Part shown: positions 12,501-24,539 of the stretch, in pieces | Position numbering within the stretch: position 1 is the first letter of the stretch | Layout of the letters: every line of letters starts with the position of its first letter | Source: Cardinalis cardinalis | Lineage: Eukaryota > Chordata > Aves > Passeriformes > Cardinalidae | Reading direction: 5' to 3' | Assembly (NCBI GenBank): GCA_014549065.1 | Contig: JACDOX010000088.1 | Coordinates: forward strand, 559,694 to 623,693 | DNA length: 64,000 bases | The notes under the pieces: generated by a model | Databases searched by the model: none | What the model saw: only the letters and a program-made list of their open reading frames with translations | What the model was told of the DNA's origin: nothing | Program-made: the position numbers and the translations under genes

Positions 12501-15085
12501 TCTTATATTAAAATCCAGTTACCGAATGATCTGGTCATAAAGTGTCAATGTCCCTTTGGTAGTATTGGGCAAATACTCTATGAACTTTCTTTATATTTGA
12601 TGTATTCTACAATATGACTTTCGAATTATAATCACATAAAATTCACTCAGCAGCTCGACTGCATAGGTTAACAAAATATAAAAATGTCTTAAAATGCAAC
12701 TGTCATTGCCATGTTGATAGGAGTGCAGGCAAATGGATGAATTTGTGCCTAAATCTGGTTGAGAATATAAATGATATAAATTTTGCTCAGTTCACCTCAC
12801 AAAGTGACTGCTATTCCTTAGTAAATGGTGTAAGGGTACTACCAAAACGAAAGGAAGAGGATCTGTAACTTCTGAGAAGGTAGATCCTTAGCAAACACAA
12901 TGAGTAGGATCCTTAACTATCAAGTGAGAAGGCAAGAATGTCCAACACTTTGAAGGAGCAAGTGAATAAATTTAGAGAAATTAAAACCAAACACATTAGA
13001 GAAAGGTGCAAAAGAAGTTATTTATCATGAAATAAACTCTCCATGGAAGGCAGGGAATAAGTGTACAAGAAACTCACAAAAATACTTACAGAAGTGCACA
13101 AGTCTCAAGAAGTGCACAATAATTGCACAAGTTTCATCTTCTTCAAAATTTTAAGTAGTAACAAAATTTGCGGGGGGGAGGGGTGGAAACTAAAACACAT
13201 ACACACAAAAAGTCAAAACAAACAATTTATAGGAAGAGCACGAAGTAGGAGAAAGGGTAAGTTTTTTAGTAGCTGTATTTCTATTTTGTTACATCCTTGT
13301 TAGAGGGTAAGCTTTTAATATCTTGCCATTTATTTTCTCTTTTATATGGCTATTTACTTGGTTTCGTTGGTCCCTGTAGACAACTGAGTTTGAAGAAAGA
13401 ATTAAAAAATATATACAAGAGGTCATAATTTACTTGCATTTTATAAAATACATATATAAAGGTTTACAAGTCAAGGAACATGCTGAAGAAATGTGTTGTC
13501 ATCATATAGCCACAAAGTATCCTGCAGATTAATCCTATGGTGGCCCTGCATGACACCTGTAGTATATGTGGGCATTAGGTCAAAATATTAGCTGGAGCTA
13601 ATGATGGGCCCATTATAACCCTCCTTAGTGCTCATTACTTAGGGGACCTTTTGAAGGTGCTCTGTATCATTCTGCGGCTGACAGGCCAGTCAGTGAAGGT
13701 TAGCAACTCCCTCTGAAGTCCTGTTTCTCTGTTGCAGCTAACAACTACTTGGGGTCATGGAAGGCACACATGGATTCTTCATCCAAATGACAGAAATCGT
13801 ATAGGAAATAATTAACATCTGCATGTGGTACTAAGATTTCGAAGGAAAATAAATTTACTGGTTTTCGAGGTTAATTTTTTTTTCTGAATTGAGCATTATC
13901 AGCACAACAATGAATCAACATTGTTAGCAATCACATTGGGAGCAACAAGAGTGTGTATGATGTGTTCAGAAGCCCAGTGAAAGAATTCTACACAGATGTG
14001 CATGGTGAAGGCAAGGGGTTAAAATAATATTCCCCAAATCATAGATTACGATATTGATGAACATGAGGTTCTTCACCAATAGCCCTGACGCTTCAGAGCA
14101 TCTTTACCTTAGATTGGTCTTCCACCTCCTTTTAGGCCTCCATTGCAACACCCTACAGTTCATTTTTATTCTGCTTTTCAGCTTTAATTATCTACATCTG
14201 ACCAACAATCAACTTAGTTTACTATAAGCATTCTTGTTTGGTTTAAAGAATGCATAATGTGGAGGAATAATTGTACTTTTCCAACTTACTTTCTATTTCT
14301 TGCATATCTTATTAATTAAAAATAATAAATAACACTTGAAATTTTCTTTTTTACCTTCCTGCCCCTGTAATGTTTCTAATGTCAAAAATTCCCAACATAC
14401 GCAATTCCATAGGCCTGTTAGTTCCAACTTTTTTTACTCCCTAGTTTTGAATATGACCTTGCCTTTCCCCAGCTTACATATCTATTCCTATCAGATGTCA
14501 AAACTAATTTTAAAGATGTCGTATTTATTTTCCTCTAGATCTTGTTTTCACACTGATTTTTCACTCAGATTTCTGAGTGATTATTTGGTAAATTTTCATG
14601 CATATTTATTCCATTAACTTCTTGCAGTCCTTTGCAAAATACAGAGATAAAATTATATTTGCTTGCAATAGATGCTCCCCCTCCATAAATAAAAGATAAT
14701 TTGGTGAAATTTATGCTTGTATATTTTCCTCCAGGAAAAAAAAAATCTATTAGCATGTGCATCTTTTTTCCTGGCCAACACCTACAAGCAGTCAGCAAGA
14801 GACATAAGGCTGCTGAATAAGACACAGTGTAGCTGTGAACAAGAAAGCATGAATAATAGTGCTGTGGAAATATTGTACCTCAAAACCTGAATATGTTCCA
14901 GCAAAAAAAAAATGCATCACAAACTATGGAGCTGAAGATAACCATATGGAACTGCAGCATACTCAACTATTTCTCAAATTGCAGATTTACAGATTTCTCA
15001 AAAATGTGCATTGAAATCTCCAAAACAGTAATCTTTTTATGTGGGCTTGAGCACGAAGCAAGTTCTGAAAATATAAAAGCATTAC
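9562..15085. other. AT-rich non-coding DNA, no gene seen
   Basis: This long AT-rich stretch has only short frames (the longest 112 codons, at 11616-11954 on the minus strand) and none is recognisable. A pyrimidine tract followed by CAG lies near 13735. A G-rich patch lies at 13171-13185 and another at 12436-12452. A small hairpin with CACTCAG/CTGAGTG arms lies near 14564-14581. No CR1 or LTR signature was recognised. Confidence 0.55.
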
Positions 15086-15290
15086 AAAAGAAAAAAAAGA
15101 AAAAGAAAAAGAAAAAGAAAAAGAAAAAGAAAAAGAAAAAGAAAAAGAAAAAGAAAAAGAAAAAGAAAAAGAAAAAGAAAANAAGAAAAAGAAAAAGAAA
15201 AAGAAAAAGAAAAAGAAAAAGAAAAAGAAAAAGAAAAAGAAAAAGAAAAAGAAAAAGAAAAAGAAAAAGAAAAAGAAGAAAAAGAAAAAG
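15086..15290. repeat. (AAAAAG)n microsatellite
   Basis: About 34 copies of the hexamer AAAAAG form an uninterrupted purine tract on the plus strand. One ambiguous base (15182) marks a one-base phase change, and there is a short irregularity (GAAGAA) near 15276. The tract creates spurious lysine-rich and lysine/arginine-rich frames on the plus strand and a Phe/Leu/Ser frame on the minus strand; none is a gene. Its left edge is an A-rich run that could be the tail of a retroposed sequence from which the array expanded. Length is probably polymorphic and may be mis-assembled. Confidence 0.97.
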
Positions 15291-18200
15291 ACCTTTGAAA
15301 GTTTGAAGCTGTTATCTGCCCAGTGTTAGTGCAATATAACATATGACATCAAGGAAGACACAAATTTGAATCATGAAGTATTCAGGTAACTCCAACTGGN
15401 AAAAGTCAACAAAATTTAACAGAGTTTAAAACTTTGGAGTTTGGGTACATTTCTCATTCAAGGAAAATTAAAAAAGAAAAGCAAAGCTAAAGGAAAGAAA
15501 CATCCCCCAGTGTATCAACAATAAAATGAAAGTCATTCCTTCATAAAACAGTCCACCATTAAAAGCTCTGAGTTGTGTTCTGGAGAAATCAAGTATTTCT
15601 TGAATATAGATCAGTAGCAAAGAAAAGCATAAAAAATCATCTATTTTCTGAAAAGCAAGAGGAAATTCCCCCAAAATAACAGTGCTTCAGTCAGAGAATT
15701 CTGGGTGTCATTTACAGCACTAAGGCTGCGGTCTTGGAACAGCTCTCACATCCTCAGCATCTGACCAGACCCTAGGGATTGGTAGGCAGCTGAGGGAAAC
15801 CACTTCTGATGGGACCATGAGACCCAAGTTTGTCTATATTATAGGTCTGTGGCTACAGAAATATTGATGGACAGCTAAGAATCAAACCCAAGTCACCACA
15901 GATGCTAGGTTAAATAAATGAGATTTAAAAAGTCAATATAAAGAAGTAAACAGAAGCATCTAAACACCAAAATTGTAACAGCCAAAGCTTCAACAATATT
16001 TTGCAAAAGGTAGAAAAATTTGTCAATGTGCCTTCTTATCACCACAGAATCCACTGCAAAGCTACAACAAAACAACTTGTATGTTCATTTTTTTCACTGT
16101 ATTACATTTTCCTTATCCCAGTGTCCCAGAATCCTCCTCACTTGCATTATTTTCAATACAGTAAAGTATGGTAGTGGGGAAACATTGCAGGCAGTTCTTC
16201 TGGAGTTCAAAATAATTTGAAAACTAATTTATTCCCCACCCCAGCCAAGAAGTCTCCAATAAAGGAAATAATCTGCTTCTAACCTGAGATGACATTTGGC
16301 AAGTTTCAGAGCAAATATTCATGACAAAGTCATAAGCCTTTGTTAACAGAGATTTCCACTGGAAATGCTGACAGGTCCTTAAGCACAGTGGTGTGAACAG
16401 CACCTCTGTAATAAGCAGTAATTTAAAGGCTGTGCACTAGTTAACTATTAGTGCTAGTAAACAAGTGACCCTGATGGGATTTCAAATTAGAGCTTCAAGC
16501 AGCTCATTTGATATTTAACCCTTGTGCTTTCCCACCTCATGGCAATGGAAACATTACGTAGGAGAAAAATATTGTTTAGCTCCCTCATTCACTTGAAAGA
16601 AACAGAAATCCGATAAAAACAGCTAAAATATTGTGACACCATAATTTAACAAATTCAGCCATTTACCATTTTTCTGGTAAATGGTAACTGCATCTACAGC
16701 TTTACACTGGCCTATGTTGGCCGTGACACCTAGCAATGAGAAAATAGTGTGGTATCCTATTCTGCCAAGCAGCAATAATGTATCAAGACCAACTTTAATC
16801 ACCTCTCCTTTGACAGGGAATCTGTGTCACAAAACGCACCAGAGTCTTGCCACCTCCATGCTCTGTGCCCTTTGGATAGAGCAGAAGTAATCAATCACAC
16901 TGTCCCCCAAAAAATTACTGCTTCTTCCAACCTGAAACCAAAAAGCCACAACTGACTCTCCAGGGAATGCCAATGACATGCTTAGGGTATGGAAGAGCAT
17001 TTGATTTATAGTCTTAAATCAAGAATTCTCCTAGTACCTGAGCAAAGTAAAACATTTGAACATGCTTTTATATTACCCCAGAACATCAGAGAGGTCTTGA
17101 GTCATATTCTCAGCCACACATGCTGTGATGCTGTACCACAGGAGCTGTAAACAGCCCTGAAAATTCAAGGAGAGAATTTCATCACTGTGGCTTACATTGA
17201 CCTCCTGCAGGTATATAAAGAAACCACAGCCCATCCTCCCCCTGTTTCTCATAGTCAAATGCAGTAAATATTCACAGAGAGGTAACTAATGTATGCTTTT
17301 GACTGAGAAGCCAGGAAGTGACAGGATACATATTCATTTGATCATAGTCCTGTCCAGCTCTCTTAGGCCCCTTAATCTCTGATAAATTGTAAAACAGAAG
17401 GATTTTCACAGCAATGTTGCCTTTCCCCATCTAATTCCTTCAATACTATGTCCATCATGTTGCCTTTGAATTTCAAGAAAATACAGAAGCTTTTATTTTT
17501 CTTACATTTCAACACAGCTTACAGACAACAGTTTTTCTGCACGTGGTACAAACGCAGTTCACATAGCTCTACATATAAAAATATGTTATCAAAGAGAAAA
17601 ATCCTATAAAATGTAGGACACAAAATACACATCATTAACTGAAGAACAACTACAAGAAGAAATACTAAAGAGACAATGAAACTCTTTAAAACAAAAATTT
17701 CTGCTCCATTCTGCTAATATTAATCAGATTTTTAAGTACCTATAGTATTTTAAGGAAAACTTTTACAATGTATTTTGGTCTCTATAGATGGTTTCACAAT
17801 GGCATTTCTAAAAAAGTTAATTATTCTTCCAGCAAGATACCATGAAAATATGCAGTTATCTGTTATGAGAGTCATTTTCAGTTATAAGCAGATTTATTAT
17901 GACTACAGAGGAAAAATCAATGAAGCAAATAATCTCTAAAAAGCAGTAATCTTATCTTCTTCCCACTAATTAAAAAAAATAAAAATAAAGAAAAAGGAGT
18001 AGAATTCATTTACCTGGTCAACATGTGTTTGCATTTTCCAAGTAGGCACTAATATCTCTTTATAATCAAAACCAAAAAAGTACTGCTATGTTTCTCCTAG
18101 ATTTTGTGCCACAGACAGAGCAAGTCTGTGACAGGTCCTTTAATTGTTAGTCAGCAGTAATTTGTACACTACAATCTTGTCGCAGTTTACTATGATATTT

Positions 18201-19925
18201 TCATTTTACATTTGATTTGACCTTTCTATGCTGTTAATAGCCCTTTATTCTATTTTTAATAGATTTGCTATCACAAAGAAATAGTGACATCCAGATGTAA
18301 AGGGAGTGTGCCCCACTTCAAGGTGATATTCTTGCAAGTGTTACTATAAATTTGGTATTTCCAATATACTTTTTCTCTCTCTTTGCAATTAAGTATACCT
18401 CAAGTATAATGCATGGTACAATTAAGTATTTCTGAGGCTGCATTATATTGCAATGTGGAAGAACTCACCCTCCTACACTTCCTTGCAACACCAACTATTT
18501 CTGCAAGAATATTAGAACACCTCCTCCAGTTCTTTCTCAGCCTCCTTTTCAGCTAAAAGATTCTGAAAACTTCTTACTCCATTTCCTCAAAATCATTTTT
18601 CATATTACCATGTAACAAGGAAATGACAGAAAAGTGCCAACACATCAAACAAAAAATTGAAGATATTTCCATGTCAGTTCACCAAAATGCAAAATAACAT
18701 TTTTCAGAAATTGACTTGAGCACTTTCTCATAAAGTCGGGTACTTTCGTTTTCTCACAAACATTTACATCTTTCCCCATAACATGATGAAGTGTCAATCA
18801 TTTAAAAATGGATGATTTCTAGCTGAAATATCAAATCATTACAGCACCAAGTCAGCAGCACTGCAATTTGATGCAATTCCACTGACCTCCTCCCTGAAGC
18901 ACATGCAGGTCTGAATTTGCTTCAGAAAATTTAGGCATACACTTCTACATTCCAGGGAGGCACATTCTTAGTTTTGCGCTGAACTACTGAATTGGTCAAA
19001 GACATGCATAGCCAGAGGTCTCTACCTATGTGCAGGAAAGCTACTTCCAGCACAAGCAATCCAGACCAGGTACACCTTTATGATGGTCAGTAGGGTTTGA
19101 TTTGAACTAGGGACAGCACAGTCCAATAAGCAGCACAAATAAACTCTCTGATATGAGCTGTAGCATCATGAGACACAGGGATCAGTGATTTGGGAGCTGC
19201 AGCTGTCCCTCAGCAAGACACAGATATCTGGGCATACCCACCTCTGCAATGTGTTTTATCAGATACAGTGGAAAAACAACATGGGCTCCAGTTCCTGTCA
19301 TTTTAATCAGTGTCTGTGGTTGCTTTCATTCACATGCATTTTAAATTGAGAGGGCAGAATGGTTTGCCTGTTTTTTGCTTTTTCCTAGTCCTATCAGACC
19401 TGGTTCTGTTCATCCTCCTGCTGGTTCCAGATACTTGCTGTTTGAACCTATGCCCTCTGTTCTGGCATGCCATTTCTGTCTTGTGTCTCCAGAAACTCCT
19501 ATTCTCATTACCAAATGAATACACTTAGCAAAATTAGCATGGAGCCCAGCTAAATATTTTTTTATTTTAAAAATGCATTTGAGTCAGTTTACAGCTGCAG
19601 TTAGATGTATTAGATCAGGACACAGCAAAAGATTTGGCACCGTAGCATATTTCTTTTACTGTGTTGTCTGACTAGCCTGAAAGTAAAGTATTTGCCATTT
19701 AAAATGTTTTAGAACAATAAGCCAAAATGAGCTTTCATAACCTATAAAAACTGGCCTTGTTACTCATTCTTCAGTTTCTTCAGTCTTTCTTTGGTTTTGG
19801 GTTTTTTTGCATTAAGGTAAAAGTCTAATCCCATGAGGGACTGAGCAGACCTGAATGTCATTAGTACAATAGTCATTAAAATATTCAGGCTCTCATTCTG
19901 TCATTGGATATGGTCTTTTTCGGAC
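15291..19925. other. Non-coding DNA, no gene seen
   Basis: Mixed AT-rich DNA. The segment at about 15715-15900 is GC-richer and ends in a stretch vaguely like the reverse complement of a tRNA T-arm (AATCAAACCCAAGTC), but no tRNA fold or SINE could be established. A 10-bp-arm hairpin at 16659-16684 is listed separately. Ambiguous base at 15400. Frames here are short and unrecognisable. Confidence 0.55.
16659..16684. repeat. Short inverted repeat (hairpin), 10-bp arms
   Basis: Arms CCATTTACCA (16659-16668) and TGGTAAATGG (16675-16684) are perfect reverse complements around a six-base spacer TTTTTC. No gene context is visible. Confidence 0.85.
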
Positions 19926-20055
19926 AAAAAAAAAAAAAGAAAAAAGAAGAAACCAAACCAAACAGCACCAAACCTCCCTGGTTATTTTATTTTANNNNNN
20001 NNNNNNNNNNTTTTCTTTTTTGGTGGTTTTTGTTGGTTTTTTTTCTTTTTTGTGC
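19926..20055. repeat. A/C-rich and T/G-rich low-complexity flanks around an assembly gap
   Basis: The left flank (19926-19970) is a 13-A run followed by A-rich sequence with AAACCAAACC-type words. The right flank (20011-20053) is T-rich with GGTTTTTGTTGG-type words, roughly the reverse complement of the left. The 16-base gap sits between them. An imperfect inverted arrangement of simple sequence is a plausible cause of the break in assembly. Confidence 0.75.
19995..20010. other. Assembly gap (16 N)
   Basis: Sixteen consecutive N bases. The true length and content are unknown. A frame running across the gap carries X residues and should be ignored. Confidence 0.99.
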
Positions 20056-23000
20056 CGCAATGTTTATTCTAAAACCTCCATTTCCCTCTCCATATTTCCC
20101 TAGACTTTTCCCAAGTTTTCTCAGGCTCTGTTGTAAAATGCAAGGGACTATATTGTTCATCAGAGCACACTTTGCAGAATGAGATACTCATTCACGGGAT
20201 AAAGCTAGTCACTACTCTCTTGTTTATAAAGCTAAAAAAATAAGCATCTGCTCCTTTGAAAGTATCATAAGAAACCCGAGCTATCATGACACATGACACA
20301 TCATGTTCCTTGCTTATTCTGTTCGTGGGCTATTTATGCTTCTGTTGGATAAGTTTGTCTTCAACATGTGCTTTCTATATAGCCTACTGGTGTAAAAAAT
20401 AATTATAATGTTTATTAAATTAAAATAATGAGGTTTATATGAACTTTCAATAATGCAGACAGGCAGACTATAACTGTAAACCACATGCTATATACTTTGG
20501 ACTTTTACGGCTTTTAATTTATCAAAGGAAATAATTAGCACACTTTGTGGCAGCCAGTGATGGAATTTATTCATTTGGAAGCCATGAGTTTCCTGTCATT
20601 AAAACTACATCATGTCCTTCCTTTTCTATTAAACTTCAACTGAGGGCAGTAAGAAGTCACTAAAAGGAAATGAAGAGTTTTTTTGGCAACATTCACATGC
20701 AATGATTTAATACTGCTAAAAGATAGCAAGCCATAATCTATGCCAATAAGGGATAAGGGTTCCAATTACCACATTATTTCCTTTATTTGCTGCTTTGTTT
20801 GTGGCTCAATTAACTGTGATTTGCAAAGTCACTTCAATAAATTTATTTTCTCTTCATTGACTTACTGCATTTTTCATTCCTAATTGCAAGTGCTTTTTTT
20901 GTGGCAAATAAAATTATTTAGATCTTTAAAAAGTACACATAGATTTATATGTAACAGGATATTACTTTTTTCCTTTCATACTGATCAATCACATGCCATT
21001 AACTAAAAATTCATTTTGCTAATATTAATGCTTTTATTTTTATTTAATATTTTTTCAAATATGAGTGGCAAAATATCTAGGGTTTCTTCAACTCAAAAAG
21101 GAAACAAAAGCACCAATAATGTTTCCCTTCTCCTTCTCACCTACACACACAAAATACCCTCTGCCTTATGCACGCAGCTATAAACTGCTCCTGAAGACCT
21201 AAATTTGCACCGCAGAAGCAGCTTAGCCCAGACTGAAGCTGGCTGAAGGACACACATACTTTTTCTTCAAAGGAGGTCTAAAATCGAATTAGCATACAGA
21301 CAGACTTACCCTCTCTCTTACAGGAGTGGGTGGTCCTTCCAGGTCATGACCAATGTACACCAGTGCCAGCAGCATGCTGCAGCTACAGGAATTTTAAGTG
21401 ATGCCAGGAAATGCTAAGGAATAGGTGATACACAGTACTGTAAGGTTTCTGGGGTATAAAACATATAGATATTAGTTGAAAATAATTCAAAATATGTAAA
21501 ATAGCCAGAGCTAGTCCTCAGCAAATTATGATGAAAAAAACCCTTCAACTGCTTCACAGATTTATAATTTCTAGTACTTTATGTTTGCTTTAGTCAATTC
21601 AGAAAAATTTCAGCTCAATTCACAGTTTCAATCTTCCAGAGGCATATTTGATTCCTATATCTAGGACCTACCAGACAGCTTAACTGAGACAGACATTAGA
21701 TATCCATAATATTTATTATCAGAACCTATAAAACTGGGGGAGAGGAAGTCTTTAAAGCAATGTGCCGACAATTGTAAAAAGGGCCTTTACTGCAGGTCNA
21801 TGGGAAATTGTTTAAATTCAAAAATATTTCCTCATATCCCCTAAAGTTGGGCATTGATGTTGCTGCTGAGTTTTCAAATTAAGATGTAAGATCAGAGCTA
21901 GCTAAGATTGTCATATTGTCTCCTCTAATTTGGCAAAGTAGAAGTAGGCTAGAGAGAAACCCATAAAAGAGACTTTATGACTCTCTTCAAGGCTGACATA
22001 GAAGCCAATGCTCCAATTCTTTCTCCCAGCCTCTTGCAATTACATTTCCGCAGGAAGAAAGAAAAGGAATTAGAAACAGGATAATGTAGCTTTAAATCAT
22101 TTCTCCTAGTCTTTGCCTTCTAGTGAGCTTTTTTAACATGCTCCTCATATTGTTTAGTGTGACATAACAAAAAGCACAACTTGTTTGACCCTTCATCAAT
22201 AAAAAATCATTTTGTTCTGACATCCTATAAAAATCTGTGCATGTGCCTACTAAGCTGCAGTGTCTCCTCTAATTGACAAGGAGCAAGCACTGTAAACACA
22301 TACAGTAAAAATCCCTTACAGACACATCAAAAGCAGCCCTGACCAAAGAATATGTTTCATTAATACGCCATGCTAACAGACAAGCATGTGCCACTGTGGA
22401 AAACAAAAATGTTTACAAAACTGAGTTATTTCATCATCAGACTCCAAAGTTTCTGAGTCACCAGGGGTAACATTATTGGGTTATGTCATGTGTACATGAG
22501 CAGATATGACATTGCCCAAAACCTCATTGTCACTGCAATCCAAACCTGAGAGTGCGTCCACATGGGCACAGCAGTATCCTAAGGAAGAGCAGTGTGTTCA
22601 TACATTTGACCTGACAGCACTAAAACAGGNTGAAAGGCTTGGCTGATTGCTTATTCTTCCCCACCACCACCTTTGAAACAGTGAAATCCAGATATAAACT
22701 TGCTAAAGATCACAATAGCTGTTAGCAAATACCGTAGCATTGTATATGTGAAGAGCAATTTTATTCTGAAGAAGCATGTAGAAAACTTTTTGTTTATGTT
22801 TACTAAAAAGGCAACTCCTGAGTAAAGATGCTGTAAAACATTTTCAGCAGTAGTACTTTTTTATTTAGCAGAAAAGTATTTTCTAGCAGTAGTTGTTTTC
22901 TATTTGTGATGCTCTTAATGCAGCATTACAAAATCCTAATATCTGTAGTAACAAATTAAAATTTTCCTGAATTGAATACCTACATAAATTCCAGCCAAAA

Positions 23001-23869
23001 TCCTCTTTGGTTCCAGAATTAAGATTCTTCAGCAATCTCTTTTGAACATATTTCTACTTTTACAACCATTTTTCAAACTATTTTTACTCTAGTACCACAC
23101 TTTACTTAAGTTTTCTTAATGATGATGTTCTATTATTATGTCTGTTGTTAAGACCAGTAAAGTGGCAAAACTAGGAAAAACAACTAAATTAATTTTGGAT
23201 GTCCAGTGTGAGATATCTAGGACTATTTTCAGACTGCATAGCATTAAAGGTATTTAGGGAAATTAAACAGTGGAAAATTTCAACTTCAAAAGTAAACAAA
23301 ATCTGAAATTTTTTGGCTCGCAATAAAAATACTTCAGTAATGAAATACTACCATAATACCTCAGGCAGCTGTAGTCCATAATCTTACTGTTCCCATCTTT
23401 GTCTGCAGAACAGGCTTTCTGAGCAAGACAAGAGAAGGAGAAGTTGCTTTATTACATAGTGCTTGGCTGTAGTGTGGAAGAGCACATAGCCTTGTGGGAG
23501 ACTTCACCCCTTGGAAGTGGGCAAAAAAGGGGGAAAGAGTTGAAAGAGGAACGAGGGGGGAAAACTGAAAAATAATAAAATGTTCCTTAAAGATATTGTG
23601 GATGGCTATCTAAACTGAAATATGTTGGTTCTCGGGTGTTTGATTTTAGGAAGTATATAAACAGCTGCTACATATAAGATGAGCCTAGCTGACATTTTCC
23701 CCGTTTTGTAACTTAGGAAAAGTTACATTCCCTGAAGTTTGTACCTTGAAGGACAAACTCCCATCAGCTTCAGGGATGTGTGGGCACTTACCACTTCAGC
23801 AATGACAATCTCAGAGACTCAAGTCAATGTCTTGAAAAGAAGATCATATGGTGAAAGCTGGGAAGAGGC
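20056..23869. other. AT-rich non-coding DNA, possible conserved non-coding segment near 20.76-20.89 kb
   Basis: There is almost no open reading frame in this stretch. The part at about 20380-21060 is very AT-rich and dense in homeodomain and octamer-like words (CAATTAACTG, ATTTGCAAAG, TTCCAATTACC). This resembles conserved non-coding elements, but conservation cannot be tested here. A pyrimidine tract ending in TTACAG at 21326 is followed by a 25-codon open stretch; I do not call it an exon. Ambiguous bases at 21799 and 22630. Confidence 0.5.
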
Positions 23870-24300
23870 AGAATAAGGAACCACTTTCCCACCCCAGCGC
23901 ACAATCCTTCTGAGTTTCCATCAGTCGTTGCACTGCTTCCCATGCTGTCTGTCTTCAATTAACATCTCCATCCTTGAACTTCTGTCTCTTAAGGAGTGGA
24001 AAGAGTGTTTTCTGCTCTCTTTTTGACTCAAGGTTCAAGAGAAATTTCAGGCTTCTTAGCACACAGATCAATGGGAGGACACAGGAATGGGACCCTCTCT
24101 TCAGTTGGAGTACTAATAATGTTCCAAGGGGTTTTCTTGCTTACAGTGAAGGCAGAGGGCTTGAACATGGCCCAAGCCATTATAGTGGAGGAAGGGAAGT
24201 GTCTGTGCTTCCTCAAAGGAGATGTTCCCAACTCTTCCAGGGCTCTCCTTGCATCCCAAAGTAGACATAGTCTGAGGTAAACTTGCCCCGGTAATGTATG
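23870..24300. other. GC-richer patch with overlapping open frames
   Basis: Two plus-strand frames (23974-24264 and 23996-24280) and one minus-strand frame (24028-24231) are all open together. That indicates local scarcity of stop codons rather than a gene. None of the three translations is recognisable. There is no clear splice pair or repeat signature. Confidence 0.5.
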
Positions 24301-24427
24301 TGTTAAATGCCCCAGTCCTCAGCTCTGTTTCTGTTTGATTCTACTACTTGCTAACATGAGCATAGCCTGAGAGGATCAAGCACCCCCAAAAAATTTCCTA
24401 GAAGAGTGACTGTGCCTTGAGTAATCT

Positions 24428-24539
24428 CAAATAGATGTCAAATAGATGGGGTTTTTTGTTGTCAAATAGATGGTTTTTCTCCATTCACTCATCTCTTACA
24501 AGAGTAATCCAAGAGTAAACCATCTATTTGACAACAAAA
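24428..24539. repeat. Compound repeat: 23-bp inverted arms plus triple CAAATAGATG
   Basis: The left arm at 24454-24476 and the right arm at 24517-24539 are perfect 23-bp reverse complements around a 40-base spacer. The left arm contains CAAATAGATGG, and the same CAAATAGATG word also occurs at 24428 and 24439, so three direct copies and one inverted copy lie within about 110 bases. The spacer carries its own small repeat (AGAGTAA / AGAGTAA). The structure suggests a local template-switch duplication rather than a mobile element: there are no further terminal features and no coding content. Confidence 0.85.

Noticed and set aside
14893..15306. Long lysine-rich ORF on the plus strand and matching Phe/Leu/Ser-rich ORF on the minus strand
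   Set aside because: Both are translations of the (AAAAAG)n microsatellite.
15880..15920. tRNA-like or SINE-like phrase
   Set aside because: Only a short T-arm-like string; no acceptor or anticodon stem could be found.
23974..24280. Two overlapping ~95-codon plus-strand ORFs
   Set aside because: Both frames and one on the opposite strand are open together, which points to low stop density rather than coding.
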